Source: Labedaea rhizosphaerae (GTDB lineage Bacteria; Actinomycetota; Actinomycetes; Mycobacteriales; Pseudonocardiaceae). Taken from it: 43,514 bases of DNA. The notes below the pieces were generated by a model. It saw nothing but the letters and a program-made list of their open reading frames with translations. It was not told where the DNA came from and searched no databases. Shown here piece by piece: positions 1-7,488 of the stretch. The DNA is taken from NCBI RefSeq assembly GCF_004362825.1, contig NZ_SNXZ01000015.1:1-43514 (forward strand). Reading direction: 5' to 3'. A program made the position numbers and the translations under genes. How positions within the stretch are numbered: the first letter of the stretch is position 1; the number at the start of each line of letters is the position of its first letter.

Positions 1-448
1 ACGATCCAGCCCGGCACGGCGGCGCCCGACACAACACCGAACAGCAAGCCGCAGCCTGACTTTGATCTTGAGGTTGACACAAGGGGTGTCATGGGCACAG
101 TCAAGTGCGACGTGCGCCGCACACAAACGGCGGGGTGGCGGGGGCGGCACGAAGCCGGGCGCCACCCACAGGTGACGCCCGGCCCGGTCGTTGGTTGCGT
201 ATTCGGTTGTCGATCGCCTTCTCGGTCAGGCGATCGTCAGAGAGCGCGCGCCGCGCGGCTGGCCCGCGAGGATGCCCATCGGGACACCTGGCGCCAACGG
301 TGGGCTGCGCTCAGCCGGCGGACTACACGCTGCCTGCTGGCAGCCTGCTCCGCCTCGCGCATTCGTGCTCTCGCGAGATCTTCGTAAAGCAACATGGCGT
401 TGATTCCTTCTGGTCGTGGACGACTTGTGACGGTGTTGATCGCGCCGC
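1..448. other. Intergenic stretch downstream of whiB7, no supported gene
   Basis: I see no convincing gene here. The open frames are GC-rich shadows with no ribosome binding site or recognisable domain. Two structures are visible. One is a dyad TGACAC (75-80) / GTGTCA (86-91) that overlaps a TTGACA hexamer at 74-79, so a plus-strand promoter with an operator is possible but unproven. The other is an 8-bp inverted repeat, CGATCGCC (211-218) / GGCGATCG (229-236). A gene could enter from the left edge, but no frame is convincing. Confidence 0.5.
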
Positions 449-841
449 TCATGCCGCCGCCCCCTGGGCAGTGGCCGGCTGGGCCGACGCGCGCTCGGCC
501 GCGGCACGGGCCGCGTCCTCCTTGCGGGGGCGACCCCTCGGGCGCTTGCGTGCGATGACCACGCCGCGCTCGAAGATCTCGCCACCCCAAACGCCCCACG
601 GCTCGTGCCGCGCCAGCGCACCGGCGAGGCACTCGCTGCGCACGGGGCAGTCGGCGCAGAGGTTCTTGGCCCGCTCGAGGTCGGCAGGCGTCTCGGCGAA
701 CCACAGGTCGGGGTCCCCCACCCGGCAGGGCAGGGCGAGACCGGCACCGGGTGCGGCGTCGAGCAGGTCGCCGACCCCGGTCTCACCGACCGAGAGTTCG
801 CTCAGTGTTCCGCTGGAGAGCGGAACAGTGGCGGTAGACAT
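449..841 (-). CDS. whiB7: WhiB7-type iron-sulfur transcription regulator
   Basis: A 130-aa WhiB-family protein. Four cysteines (C39, C62, C65, C71, spaced C-x22-C-x2-C-x5-C) would ligate a [4Fe-4S] cluster. The GVWGGE turn at 83-88 binds the sigma factor's region 4 in this family. An AT-hook RGRPR at 102-106 marks the WhiB7 subgroup, which binds AT-rich DNA just upstream of -35 elements and activates intrinsic antibiotic-resistance genes. The ATG at 841 has a GGGAGAAG Shine-Dalgarno about 5 nt upstream. Synteny supports the name: uvrD2 lies immediately upstream on the same strand, as in Mycobacterium. The leader holds an upstream ORF and an intrinsic terminator, so expression is probably induced by translation inhibitors through attenuation. 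Confidence 0.95.
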   Translation of the reverse strand: MSTATVPLSSGTLSELSVGETGVGDLLDAAPGAGLALPCRVGDPDLWFAETPADLERAKNLCADCPVRSECLAGALARHEPWGVWGGEIFERGVVIARKRPRGRPRKEDAARAAAERASAQPATAQGAAA

Positions 842-879
842 CCGAACTTCTCCCTTATCTCTGTGTGTATTTGTGCTGG

Positions 880-927
880 AAAAACACGAAGGCCGCGGAT
901 CCGATGTACGGGTCCGCGGCCTTCGTG
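880..927 (-). terminator. Intrinsic terminator inside the whiB7 leader (attenuator)
   Basis: On the minus strand, arms at 927-910 and 902-885 pair over 18 positions with one G-U wobble around a 7-nt loop. The stem CACGAAGGCCGCGG is followed directly by five T's (884-880). The hairpin ends about 40 nt before the whiB7 ATG, which leaves no room for a normal promoter between them, so it must sit in the transcribed leader. A second 6-bp stem (GTCCTG 937-942 / CAGGAC 952-957) has the stop codon of the upstream ORF in its loop. Conditional termination is known for whiB7/wblC leaders; that it works here is inference. Confidence 0.85.
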
Positions 928-946
928 AGCTGAAGGGTCCTGTGTT

Positions 947-1168
947 CTAGCCAGGACTTGGCTCCGAAGAGTGTGCGGACACAGTGGTCGGCAGGGTCAC
1001 GGTCAGATCGGCATTGCGCACACCAATCCCCTGGACACCGACACCGATGGGCGCAAGCTGCAGCACCCGCTTACGAGCGGCGGTCTGCTGCGCTTCGAAC
1101 GCGCCACACATGCCAAGGGCCCCGGACAGCGGGTAGCCAGGGGTCGAGTGCTTGATGGTTGCGCTCAC
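947..1168 (-). CDS. Upstream ORF / small protein in the whiB7 leader (73 aa)
   Basis: A 73-codon ORF starts at a GTG preceded by GAGGAGGTGG about 4-8 nt upstream, a strong ribosome binding site that decides this start over the longer in-frame ATG at 1228. I recognise no domain; the product has a moderately hydrophobic middle and no obvious signal peptide. It ends with a TAG at 947-949, only 19 nt before the terminator hairpin of the whiB7 leader. Two roles are possible. It may be a regulatory upstream ORF whose translation state controls termination before whiB7, or a small protein gene of its own. Mycobacterium has a mycoredoxin gene between uvrD2 and whiB7; this sequence has no CxxC and is not that gene. 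Confidence 0.6.
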   Translation of the reverse strand: MSATIKHSTPGYPLSGALGMCGAFEAQQTAARKRVLQLAPIGVGVQGIGVRNADLTVTLPTTVSAHSSEPSPG

Positions 1169-1233
1169 CGGGGCCACCTCCTCATCGCTGTCTGAGTGCA
1201 ATCTTTGGGGCGCTTCGCGCCCAACCACTGCAG

Positions 1234-1270
1234 GTTATTGCCCCAGGTGGGGGCGGGGCAACCGGTTTTC
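1234..1270 (-). promoter_or_regulatory. Candidate whiB7 leader promoter
   Basis: Reading the minus strand there is a TTGCCC -35-like hexamer (1261-1256), a 15-16 nt spacer and a CAATAA/AATAAC -10-like hexamer (1240-1234). An AAAA tract lies 4 nt upstream of the -35 (1269-1266). An AT-rich patch just upstream of -35 is the known hallmark of WhiB7-dependent promoters, including whiB7's own. The spacer is part of a TTGCCCC...GGGGCAA inverted repeat (1238-1261). The placement gives a leader that contains the upstream ORF and the terminator. This is a reading by eye only. Confidence 0.4.
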
Positions 1271-1308
1271 CGGAAACTTGCCGAAGAATTTTGTCCGCGT
1301 CGGGACGA

Positions 1309-3435
1309 TCACTCTACGCTGCTCGTCCGGCCCTGGACCAGCGACAACACTTCCGACCCGAAGCGGTCCAGCTTCGAACCACCGATGCCGGATATCGACA
1401 CGAGCGCAGCCGTATCGACCGGACGCTGTTCGGCGATCGCGAGCAGCGTGGCGTCGGTGAAGATCACGAACGCCGGGACTTTGAGCGCCTTGGACCGCTG
1501 CGCACGCCACGTGCGTAGCCGCTCCAGCAGCTCCTCGTCCACATCGGACGGACAGCGACCGCATCGGCCGACCTTGATCGCCATCGTCCCGATCAGCGGT
1601 CCGTCGCAGACCCGGCAGCGCTCGGGCGGAGTCTGCCCGAACCCACCGCGTCCGCCCTCACGCCCACGCGAGCGAGCCACGCGGGCGGCCGGGTGCTCGT
1701 CGGGAATGAGCCCGTAGAGGAACCGGCTGCGCCGCCGACGCCGGCCACCGGAGGACGACGACCGCGCGAGTGCCCAGCTCAGCCACAGGTGTTCGCGTGC
1801 TCGCGTCGCACCCACGTAGAGCAGCCGGCGCTCTTCCTCGATCTTCGCGTCGTCGCCGTCGGCGTACTGGATCGGCAGCGTGCCCTCGACCAGACCGACG
1901 AGGAACACGGCATCCCACTCCAGGCCCTTCGCCGCGTGCAGCGACGCGAGCGTCACGCCTTCGACGGTCGGCGGGTGCTGCGCCTCGGCCCGCGCGTCGA
2001 GTTCGGCGACGAACCGGGACAGCCCGGCACCTTCGACCTCGGCCGCCAGTTCCTCGGCGAGCTCGACCAGCGCGAGCAGCGACTCCCACCGCTCGCGCGC
2101 GGCCCCGCCCTGCGGCGGGTCGGCGGTGAGCCCGAGCGGCCCGAGGATCTTGCGGACCGCGCCGGGCAGGTCGCCGGCGAGCTCGGCCGCGCTCGCGGTG
2201 CGCAGGGCGGCCATCGCTTGGCGCACCTCTTGCCGGGCGAAGAACCGCTCGCCGCCCCGCACGAGGTAGGGCACGTCGTGTTCGGCCAGCGCCGCTTCGT
2301 AGGCCTCCGACTGGGCGTTGACCCGGTAGAGCACCGCGATCTGGCTGAGCGGGAGCCCACCCTCGACGAGTTCCTTGATCCGCCGCGCGACCGCGGTGGC
2401 CTCGAGGGCCTCGTCGTCGTACTCGGCGAAGCGGGGCATCGGGCCGTCCGGGCGCTGCCCGACCAGCTTGAGCCGCGAGCCGGCCGGGCGGCCACGAGCC
2501 GCGCCGATCACTTGGTTGGCCAGGCTCACCACCTGCGGCGTGGACCGGTAGTCGCGCTCCAGCCGGACCACGGTCGCCTCCGGGAAGCGGCGGGTGAACT
2601 CCAGCAGCGGGCGCGGCGAGGCCCCCGCGAACGAATAGATGGTCTGGTTGGCGTCGCCGACCACGGTCAGGTCGTCGCGCGCGCCGAGCCACGCGTCGAG
2701 CACGCGGTGCTGCAACGGCGTGACGTCCTGGAACTCGTCGACCACGAAGCACCGGTAGCGGTCGCGGAACTCCTCGGCCACGGCCGGGTGCTCCTCCAGC
2801 GCGGCGGCGGTGTGCAGCAGCAGGTCGTCGAAGTCGAGCATGCGGGCGCGGTTCTTCAGCACCTCGTAGCCCTGGTAGACGGCCGCGACCTGCTCGACCG
2901 GCAGCGGGGTGTCCCGGTGGACCTTGGCGGCGACCTCCGGATAGCTCTCCGGCGTGATCAGCGACGCCTTCGCCCACTCGATCTCACTGGCGAGGTCGCG
3001 CAGCGTCTCGGCCTCGGTCGGCGCGCCGAGCCGGTGCGCGGCCTGGCCGACCAGCTTGAGCTTGCCGTCGAGCACGTCCCACTGCTCGTCGCCGACCACC
3101 CGCGGCCAGAAGTAGCGCAGCTGGCGCAGGGCCGCGGCGTGGAAGGTCCGTGCCTGGGCGCCGTGCACGCCGAGGGCGCGCAGCCGCGTGCGCATCTCCC
3201 CTGCGGCCCGGTTGGTGAAGGTGACCGCGAGCACCTGGCCCGGCGCGACGTGCCCCATCTGCACCAGGTAGCCGATGCGGTGCACGATCGTGCGCGTCTT
3301 CCCGGTGCCCGCACCAGCGAGAACGCACACCGGACCACGCGGCGCGCGCACCGCGAGCTGCTGCTCGGGGTCCAGTCCGGCCAAGAGCGGGTGCCCCGAT
3401 TCCGAACCTTCCGAGTCGCTCCCCTGCCGAACCAT
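1309..3435 (-). CDS. uvrD2: ATP-dependent DNA helicase UvrD2
   Basis: A 708-aa superfamily 1A 3'-5' helicase. Visible motifs are Walker A GAGTGKT at 41-47, the Walker B/motif II VDEFQD, motif [12 protein letters not shown] and motif [15 protein letters not shown]. The C-terminal part has a tetracysteine zinc-type motif CxxC-x14-CxxC near residue 605, followed by an HRDC domain to about residue 705 ([14 protein letters not shown]...[13 protein letters not shown]). This tail separates UvrD2 from UvrD1/PcrA. The ATG at 3435 has an AGG about 9 nt upstream; an in-frame ATG at 3444 is the alternative. It is divergent from the DUF4191 gene (72-bp gap) and reads toward whiB7. The role is DNA repair and recombination. 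Length and domain order match the mycobacterial protein. Confidence 0.95.
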   Translation of the reverse strand: MVRQGSDSEGSESGHPLLAGLDPEQQLAVRAPRGPVCVLAGAGTGKTRTIVHRIGYLVQMGHVAPGQVLAVTFTNRAAGEMRTRLRALGVHGAQARTFHAAALRQLRYFWPRVVGDEQWDVLDGKLKLVGQAAHRLGAPTEAETLRDLASEIEWAKASLITPESYPEVAAKVHRDTPLPVEQVAAVYQGYEVLKNRARMLDFDDLLLHTAAALEEHPAVAEEFRDRYRCFVVDEFQDVTPLQHRVLDAWLGARDDLTVVGDANQTIYSFAGASPRPLLEFTRRFPEATVVRLERDYRSTPQVVSLANQVIGAARGRPAGSRLKLVGQRPDGPMPRFAEYDDEALEATAVARRIKELVEGGLPLSQIAVLYRVNAQSEAYEAALAEHDVPYLVRGGERFFARQEVRQAMAALRTASAAELAGDLPGAVRKILGPLGLTADPPQGGAARERWESLLALVELAEELAAEVEGAGLSRFVAELDARAEAQHPPTVEGVTLASLHAAKGLEWDAVFLVGLVEGTLPIQYADGDDAKIEEERRLLYVGATRAREHLWLSWALARSSSSGGRRRRRSRFLYGLIPDEHPAARVARSRGREGGRGGFGQTPPERCRVCDGPLIGTMAIKVGRCGRCPSDVDEELLERLRTWRAQRSKALKVPAFVIFTDATLLAIAEQRPVDTAALVSISGIGGSKLDRFGSEVLSLVQGRTSSVE

Positions 3436-3507
3436 GTCCAGCATCCTGACAGAGGGCGCCGACACTGCCGCCGGGGCACACCGGGGGCACGCGATATCCT
3501 GGTGGAC

Positions 3508-4236
3508 ATGGCTGACAAGCGGGACAACACGGCCGCCAAGGAAGCGAAGAAGGCGAAGAAAGCCGCCTCGAAGCAGCGGCGTTCGCAGATCTTCCAGGCG
3601 TTCTCCATGCAGCGCAAGGAGGACAAGGGGCTCATCCCGTGGATGGTCGGCTCCGTCGTCGTCGTCACGGCGATCGTGTTCGGCATCGGCTACCTGCTCG
3701 GCCACCAGTACCTGGTGCTGCCGATCGGCGTGCTGCTCGGCCTGCTCGTCGCGGTGATCATCTTCGGTCGGCGCGTGCAGAAGAACGTCTACAGCAAGGC
3801 CGACGGCCAGCCGGGTGCGGCGGCGTGGGCGCTGGACAACCTCAAGGGCCGCTGGCGCGTGACCCCGACCGTGGCCGCGACGACGCAGCTCGACGCGGTG
3901 CACCGGGTGCTCGGCCGGCCCGGCGTCATGCTGGTCGCCGAAGGCGCGCCGCACCGGGTGAAGGGCCTGCTCGCGCAGGAGAAGAAGCGGGTCTCCCGGC
4001 TCGTCGGTGACACGCCGATCTACGACATCGTCGTGGGCAGCGAAGAAGGCCAGGTCCCGTTGCGCAAGCTGCAGAGCCACCTGATGAAGCTGCCCCGCAA
4101 CATCACCAACGCCGAGGTCGACGGCCTCGAGAAGCGCCTGGCCGCCCTGGCCAGCAAGGGCAACGCGATGCCGAAGGGCCCGCTGCCGGCCGGCGCGAAG
4201 ATGCGCAACGTCCAGCGCACCCTGCGCAGGCGCTGA
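3508..4236 (+). CDS. DUF4191 domain membrane protein
   Basis: A 242-aa protein of the actinobacterial DUF4191 family (Rv2219-like). The N-terminus is Lys/Ala-rich and charged (residues 1-45), followed by two adjacent membrane segments at about 47-67 and 70-90 ([32 protein letters not shown]), then a cytoplasmic domain of about 150 residues with the conserved [10 protein letters not shown] stretch. Start choice: the ATG at 3508, with an in-frame GTG two codons earlier (3502). Its function is unknown. In Mycobacterium the same gene precedes an RDD protein and glnA1, which is the neighbourhood here, so the locus is conserved even though RDD is inverted relative to this gene. Confidence 0.9.
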   Translation: MADKRDNTAAKEAKKAKKAASKQRRSQIFQAFSMQRKEDKGLIPWMVGSVVVVTAIVFGIGYLLGHQYLVLPIGVLLGLLVAVIIFGRRVQKNVYSKADGQPGAAAWALDNLKGRWRVTPTVAATTQLDAVHRVLGRPGVMLVAEGAPHRVKGLLAQEKKRVSRLVGDTPIYDIVVGSEEGQVPLRKLQSHLMKLPRNITNAEVDGLEKRLAALASKGNAMPKGPLPAGAKMRNVQRTLRRR

Positions 4237-4245
4237 CCGCCCGAG

Positions 4246-4272
4246 TTGTCCACAGGCGGGTGGTTGTCCACA
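4246..4272 (+). promoter_or_regulatory. Two tandem DnaA-box sequences
   Basis: Two exact copies of TTGTCCACA, the high-GC actinobacterial DnaA box, lie at 4246-4254 and 4264-4272. They share the same orientation and repeat every 18 bp, inside the 174-bp gap between the convergent DUF4191 and RDD genes. Neither dnaA nor dnaN is nearby, so this is not oriC. It could titrate DnaA or be chance, since the 9-mer is common in these genomes. Confidence 0.45.
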
Positions 4273-4410
4273 GATCCGCGCTGAGCACCCCACACCCCCG
4301 CTGACCTCGATAGACTGGCTTCAAGGGGTGCCCCCGGGAGGGTGGGGCTTGTCTTCGCGCGCGCGAGGCGGAACGCGGTTCCGGTCCAGGCGGGCGACAA
4401 CAGGCAACGC

Positions 4411-4899
4411 TTAGCGGGTGGTCACCACTACCGTGCCGAGCAGGCGGTCGTGCAGGCCGCGGTTGTCCAGGTCCCAGATCACCGCGGGGATGATCAGTGC
4501 CGTCAGCACGCTGTGCGCGAGCGCGCGCACCGGGCCGACGAGCGCGGCGCCGTCGAGGCGCGCGACGCGGATGCCGAGCACGGCCATGCCGGGGCTGAAC
4601 CCGAAGAAGCCGATGGTCACCGTGCGGACAGCCAGTACGATGCCGATGCCCCACGTGTTCTGCGCCAGCATCGCCGACGAGTCGTTCAGGTTCGCGTGCA
4701 CGATCAGACCGGCGATCAGCCCGCCGATCACGCAGTCGAGGAGCAACGCGAACGCCCGCCGACCGGTCGCCGCGACCGAGCCGGGGCCGGACTCCGGCAA
4801 CCCGAGGCGTTGCCCGCGCCACTGCTGGGCGTCGGCATCCTCGCCCGGCTCGAGCGCCGCCCTCGGCCCGGACAACCAGCTTCCCGTCCACCTGCTCAC
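4411..4899 (-). CDS. RDD family membrane protein
   Basis: A 162-aa RDD-family integral membrane protein. The N-terminus is short and soluble (SRWTGSWLSG). The RDD segment TGRRAFALLLDCVIGGLIAGL carries the family's R and D residues, and two further hydrophobic segments follow (GIGIVLAVRTVTIGFFGFSPGMAVLGIRV and ALAHSVLTALIIPAVIWD). The C-terminal DNRGLHDRLLGTVVV is typical of the family. I chose the GTG at 4899 because homologues usually begin with a short basic sequence then WTGSWL; an in-frame ATG at 4929 has only a poorly spaced GGGAG. Its function is unknown, possibly transport-related. It is divergent from glnA and convergent with the DUF4191 gene. Mycobacterium keeps an RDD gene at the same position. 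Confidence 0.88.
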   Translation of the reverse strand: MSRWTGSWLSGPRAALEPGEDADAQQWRGQRLGLPESGPGSVAATGRRAFALLLDCVIGGLIAGLIVHANLNDSSAMLAQNTWGIGIVLAVRTVTIGFFGFSPGMAVLGIRVARLDGAALVGPVRALAHSVLTALIIPAVIWDLDNRGLHDRLLGTVVVTTR

Positions 4900-4976
4900 C
4901 TGACCAGGGTATGCCAGGTCGCTCGACATGCTCCCGGCACAGTTCACTGGCATGCTGGTAAGCCGTCTCGACGTCG

Positions 4977-5014
4977 TTAACGTCAGCGAAACATCGGGGT
5001 GACGGTCGGGCAAC
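4977..5014 (+). promoter_or_regulatory. GlnR-type operator upstream of glnA
   Basis: Four pentamers are spaced exactly 6 nt apart: TTAAC (4977-4981), GAAAC (4988-4992), GTGAC (4999-5003) and GCAAC (5010-5014). This matches the actinobacterial GlnR consensus gTnAC-n6-GaAAC-n6-GtnAC-n6-GaAAC with one mismatch in the first and one in the last half-site. It lies 57-94 bp upstream of the glnA start, the expected place for nitrogen control by GlnR. Confidence 0.8.
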
Positions 5015-5070
5015 ACCACCCCCATAGCTTTTGGCGGACGCGGCGGAACCGATCTAAGGAGCCAACCAGC

Positions 5071-6495
5071 GTGTTCAACTCCCCCGACGAGGTCCTGAGC
5101 TTCATCTCCGACGAGGAGGTGAAGTTCGTCGACGTGCGGTTCTGCGACCTCCCGGGCATCATGCAGCACTTCACGGTGCCCGCTGCGTCGTTCGACGAGA
5201 GCGCGTTCACCGACGGGCTCGCCTTCGACGGATCGTCGGTGCGTGGTTTCCAGTCGATCCACGAGTCGGACATGCTCCTGCTGCCCGACCCGTACACCGC
5301 GCGCCTCGACCCCTTCCGCATCGAGAAGACGCTGATCCTCAACTTCTTCGTGCACGACCCGTTCACGCAGGAGGCCTACAGCCGCGACCCGCGCAACATC
5401 GCGCGCAAGGCCGAGCAGTACATCTCCGAGACCGGCATCGCCGACACCGCGTACTTCGGCCCCGAGGCCGAGTTCTACACCTTCGACTCGGTGCGCTTCG
5501 ACTACGCCGAGAACGGCTCGTTCCACGAGATCGACTCCGTCGAGGGCTGGTGGAACACCGGCACCGACGAGGCCGGCGGCAACCGCGGTTACAAGACGAA
5601 GTTCAAGGGCGGCTACTTCCCGGTGCCGCCGGTCGACCACTTCGCCGACCTGCGCGACAAGATGGTGCTGAACCTCGAGGCGTCCGGCTTCACCGTCGAG
5701 CGCGCGCACCACGAGGTGGGCACCGCCGGTCAGGCCGAGATCAACTACCGCTTCAACACGCTGCTGCACGCGGCGGACGACCTGCAGTTGTTCAAGTACA
5801 TCATCAAGAACACCGCCTGGGAGGCGGGCAAGTCGGCGACGTTCATGCCGAAGCCGCTCTTCGGTGACAACGGCTCGGGCATGCACTGCCACCAGTCGCT
5901 CTGGAAGGACGGCGAGCCGCTCTTCCACGACGAGTCGGGTTATGCGGGCCTGTCGGACTCCGCGCGGCACTACATCGGCGGCATCCTCACCCACGCGCCG
6001 AGCCTGCTGGCCTTCACCAACCCGACCGTGAACTCCTACCACCGGCTGGTGCCGGGGTACGAGGCGCCGGTCAGCCTGGTGTACTCGCAGCGCAACCGCT
6101 CCGCGTGCGTGCGCATCCCGATCACGGGCAACAACCCGAAGGCCAAGCGCGTCGAGTTCCGCTGCCCGGACTCGTCGGGCAACCCCTACCTCGCCTTCGC
6201 GGCGATGGTGATGGCCGGCCTCGACGGCATCAAGAACAAGATCGAGCCGCCCGCGCCGATCGACAAGGACCTCTACGAGCTCCCGCCCGAGGAGGCCAAG
6301 GAGGTCGCGCAGGTCCCGGCCTCGCTGAACGCCGTGCTCGACCGCCTCGAGCAAGACCACGACTTCCTGCTCGAAGGCGGCGTCTTCACCCCCGACGTCA
6401 TCGAGACCTGGATCGACTTCAAGCGCGAGAACGAGATCGACCCGCTGCGCCTGCGGCCGAACCCGTACGAGTTCGCGTTGTACTACGACTGCTGA
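5071..6495 (+). CDS. glnA: Type I glutamine synthetase GlnA
   Basis: A 474-aa class I-beta glutamine synthetase, full length. It makes glutamine from glutamate, ammonia and ATP in the cytoplasm as a dodecamer. Visible landmarks are the N-terminal [16 protein letters not shown] loop, the PEAEFY metal-site segment, [10 protein letters not shown] and the glutamate-site [13 protein letters not shown]. The adenylylation site is DLYELPPEE with Tyr402, so activity should be switched off by GlnE, also present in this window (35410-38370). The GTG start at 5071 has AAGGAG 9 nt upstream; longer frames lack one. A GlnR box lies just upstream and a strong terminator just downstream, so it is probably monocistronic. 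Confidence 0.98.
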   Translation: MFNSPDEVLSFISDEEVKFVDVRFCDLPGIMQHFTVPAASFDESAFTDGLAFDGSSVRGFQSIHESDMLLLPDPYTARLDPFRIEKTLILNFFVHDPFTQEAYSRDPRNIARKAEQYISETGIADTAYFGPEAEFYTFDSVRFDYAENGSFHEIDSVEGWWNTGTDEAGGNRGYKTKFKGGYFPVPPVDHFADLRDKMVLNLEASGFTVERAHHEVGTAGQAEINYRFNTLLHAADDLQLFKYIIKNTAWEAGKSATFMPKPLFGDNGSGMHCHQSLWKDGEPLFHDESGYAGLSDSARHYIGGILTHAPSLLAFTNPTVNSYHRLVPGYEAPVSLVYSQRNRSACVRIPITGNNPKAKRVEFRCPDSSGNPYLAFAAMVMAGLDGIKNKIEPPAPIDKDLYELPPEEAKEVAQVPASLNAVLDRLEQDHDFLLEGGVFTPDVIETWIDFKRENEIDPLRLRPNPYEFALYYDC

Positions 6496-6515
6496 TCGGT
6501 CGGGTTTGACCTGGT

Positions 6516-6554
6516 AAAACGGCCGGTTCCGCCACTCGGGCGGGACCGGCCGTT
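6516..6554 (+). terminator. Intrinsic terminator after glnA
   Basis: Near-perfect inverted repeat AAACGGCCGGTTCCGCC (6517-6533) / GGGCGGGACCGGCCGTTT (6537-6554), with a tight loop and a T-rich end. It starts 21 nt after the glnA stop and insulates the cupin gene. Confidence 0.9.
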
Positions 6555-6651
6555 TCACGTCGCCCGCGCTTCGTGCCATCGCGGTGCACAGGTGTTCCTT
6601 CGGTTGTCACGCCGTAGAGGTGTCAGCTCCCCTCAACTCAGGAGGACACCG

Positions 6652-7032
6652 ATGCCCAGTGCCAACCGGATGTCGACGCCGGTCGCCGTCGACGCCGATC
6701 AGATCGAGGGACGTTATGCACCGCTCGGCGGCTACACCGTCGGCTTCGAGACGTACAAGCAGGACGTCGACCCCGCGCCGTTCTTCGCGGGGCTGCCGGG
6801 CGATCGCTGCCAGTGCCCGCACTGGGGCGTCGTCACCGGCGGCCGGCTGACCTTCCGCTGGCCCGACCGCGAAGAGACCTACGTGGCCGGAGACGCCTAC
6901 TTCGCCCCGCCCGGACACCTGCCCCTGGTCACCGCCGGCACGTCGATCGTCGAGTTCAGCCCGACCGAGGAACTCGCGGCAACGATGGCCGTCGTGGAGA
7001 AGAACCTGCTCGCCGCCGGAGTGCAGTCGTGA
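6652..7032 (+). CDS. Cupin-domain protein
   Basis: A 126-aa small protein with one predicted cupin-type barrel: PHWGVVTGGRLTFRW and DAYFAPPGHLPLV are cupin-like strands with His and Glu/Asp candidates for metal binding. The ATG at 6652 has a near-perfect GGAGGA 6 nt upstream; the longer frame from 6592 lacks one. Its stop overlaps the GTG of the next gene by 4 nt (GTGA), so the two are translationally coupled. The reaction is unknown. Cupins of this size are often sensors or small-molecule isomerases/oxygenases. The gene lies between the glnA terminator and the biosynthetic operon, on the opposite strand to that operon, and need not belong to it. Confidence 0.75.
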   Translation: MPSANRMSTPVAVDADQIEGRYAPLGGYTVGFETYKQDVDPAPFFAGLPGDRCQCPHWGVVTGGRLTFRWPDREETYVAGDAYFAPPGHLPLVTAGTSIVEFSPTEELAATMAVVEKNLLAAGVQS

Positions 7033-7451
7033 ACGCCCCGGCCACCCCGCTGCGCGACGGAACGCGCGTGGCGGTCGCGAACCTGATCCACTTCCTGGAA
7101 ACCGGGGCTGCCCCAGAGGGGCTGTTCGCGCCGGACGTCTTCGCCGACCTGTCGTTGCCGCACTGGCGCCTGCAGACCGCGACCGCCGGCCAGATCGTCG
7201 CCGTCCGCGCCGAGCAGCACCCGTTCCCGGGCCGGGTGCGGGTCGAACGGGTGGAGCCGACCGAACACGGGTTCACCATCGAGTTCGAGGAACGCTGGAC
7301 CCACGAAGGCCAGTCCTGGTACTGCCGGGAGATGATCCGGGCCGACCTCGCCGGCGACAGCATCGTCGAGATGTCGGTCTACTGCACCGGCGACTGGGAC
7401 GAAGCCAGGCAACGCGAACACGCCGCCGCCGTCGCCCTTCTGCGCCCGTGA
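7029..7451 (+). CDS. NTF2-like (SnoaL-type) protein
   Basis: A 140-aa protein with the look of the NTF2/SnoaL cone fold: an N-terminal helix (VAVANLIHFLETG), the LFAPDVFADLSLPHWRLQT stretch, and long beta strands with alternating charged and hydrophobic residues (GFTIEFEERWTHEGQSWYCREMIRADL). The fold is shared by isomerases, cyclases and non-catalytic binding proteins, so no reaction can be given. The GTG start overlaps the cupin stop by 4 nt. The pair probably acts on a common small molecule or partner. I assign the fold by pattern only. Confidence 0.65.
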   Translation: MNAPATPLRDGTRVAVANLIHFLETGAAPEGLFAPDVFADLSLPHWRLQTATAGQIVAVRAEQHPFPGRVRVERVEPTEHGFTIEFEERWTHEGQSWYCREMIRADLAGDSIVEMSVYCTGDWDEARQREHAAAVALLRP

Positions 7452-7488
7452 CCTGGTCGAACCCGTTGCCGCGAACCTACGATGAGGC

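Noticed and set aside
1-92. Possible start of a minus-strand gene running off the left edge (ATG at 92, hydrophobic stretch)
   Set aside because: No ribosome binding site, no recognisable domain, and too little sequence to judge.
947-1168. Small ORF upstream of whiB7 as the mycoredoxin found there in Mycobacterium
   Set aside because: No CxxC or thioredoxin-fold pattern is present.
7029-7451. Cupin and NTF2-like genes as tailoring enzymes of the NRPS/PKS operon
   Set aside because: They are on the opposite strand, separated by an unrelated gene and a pseudogene, with no link in sequence to the pathway.
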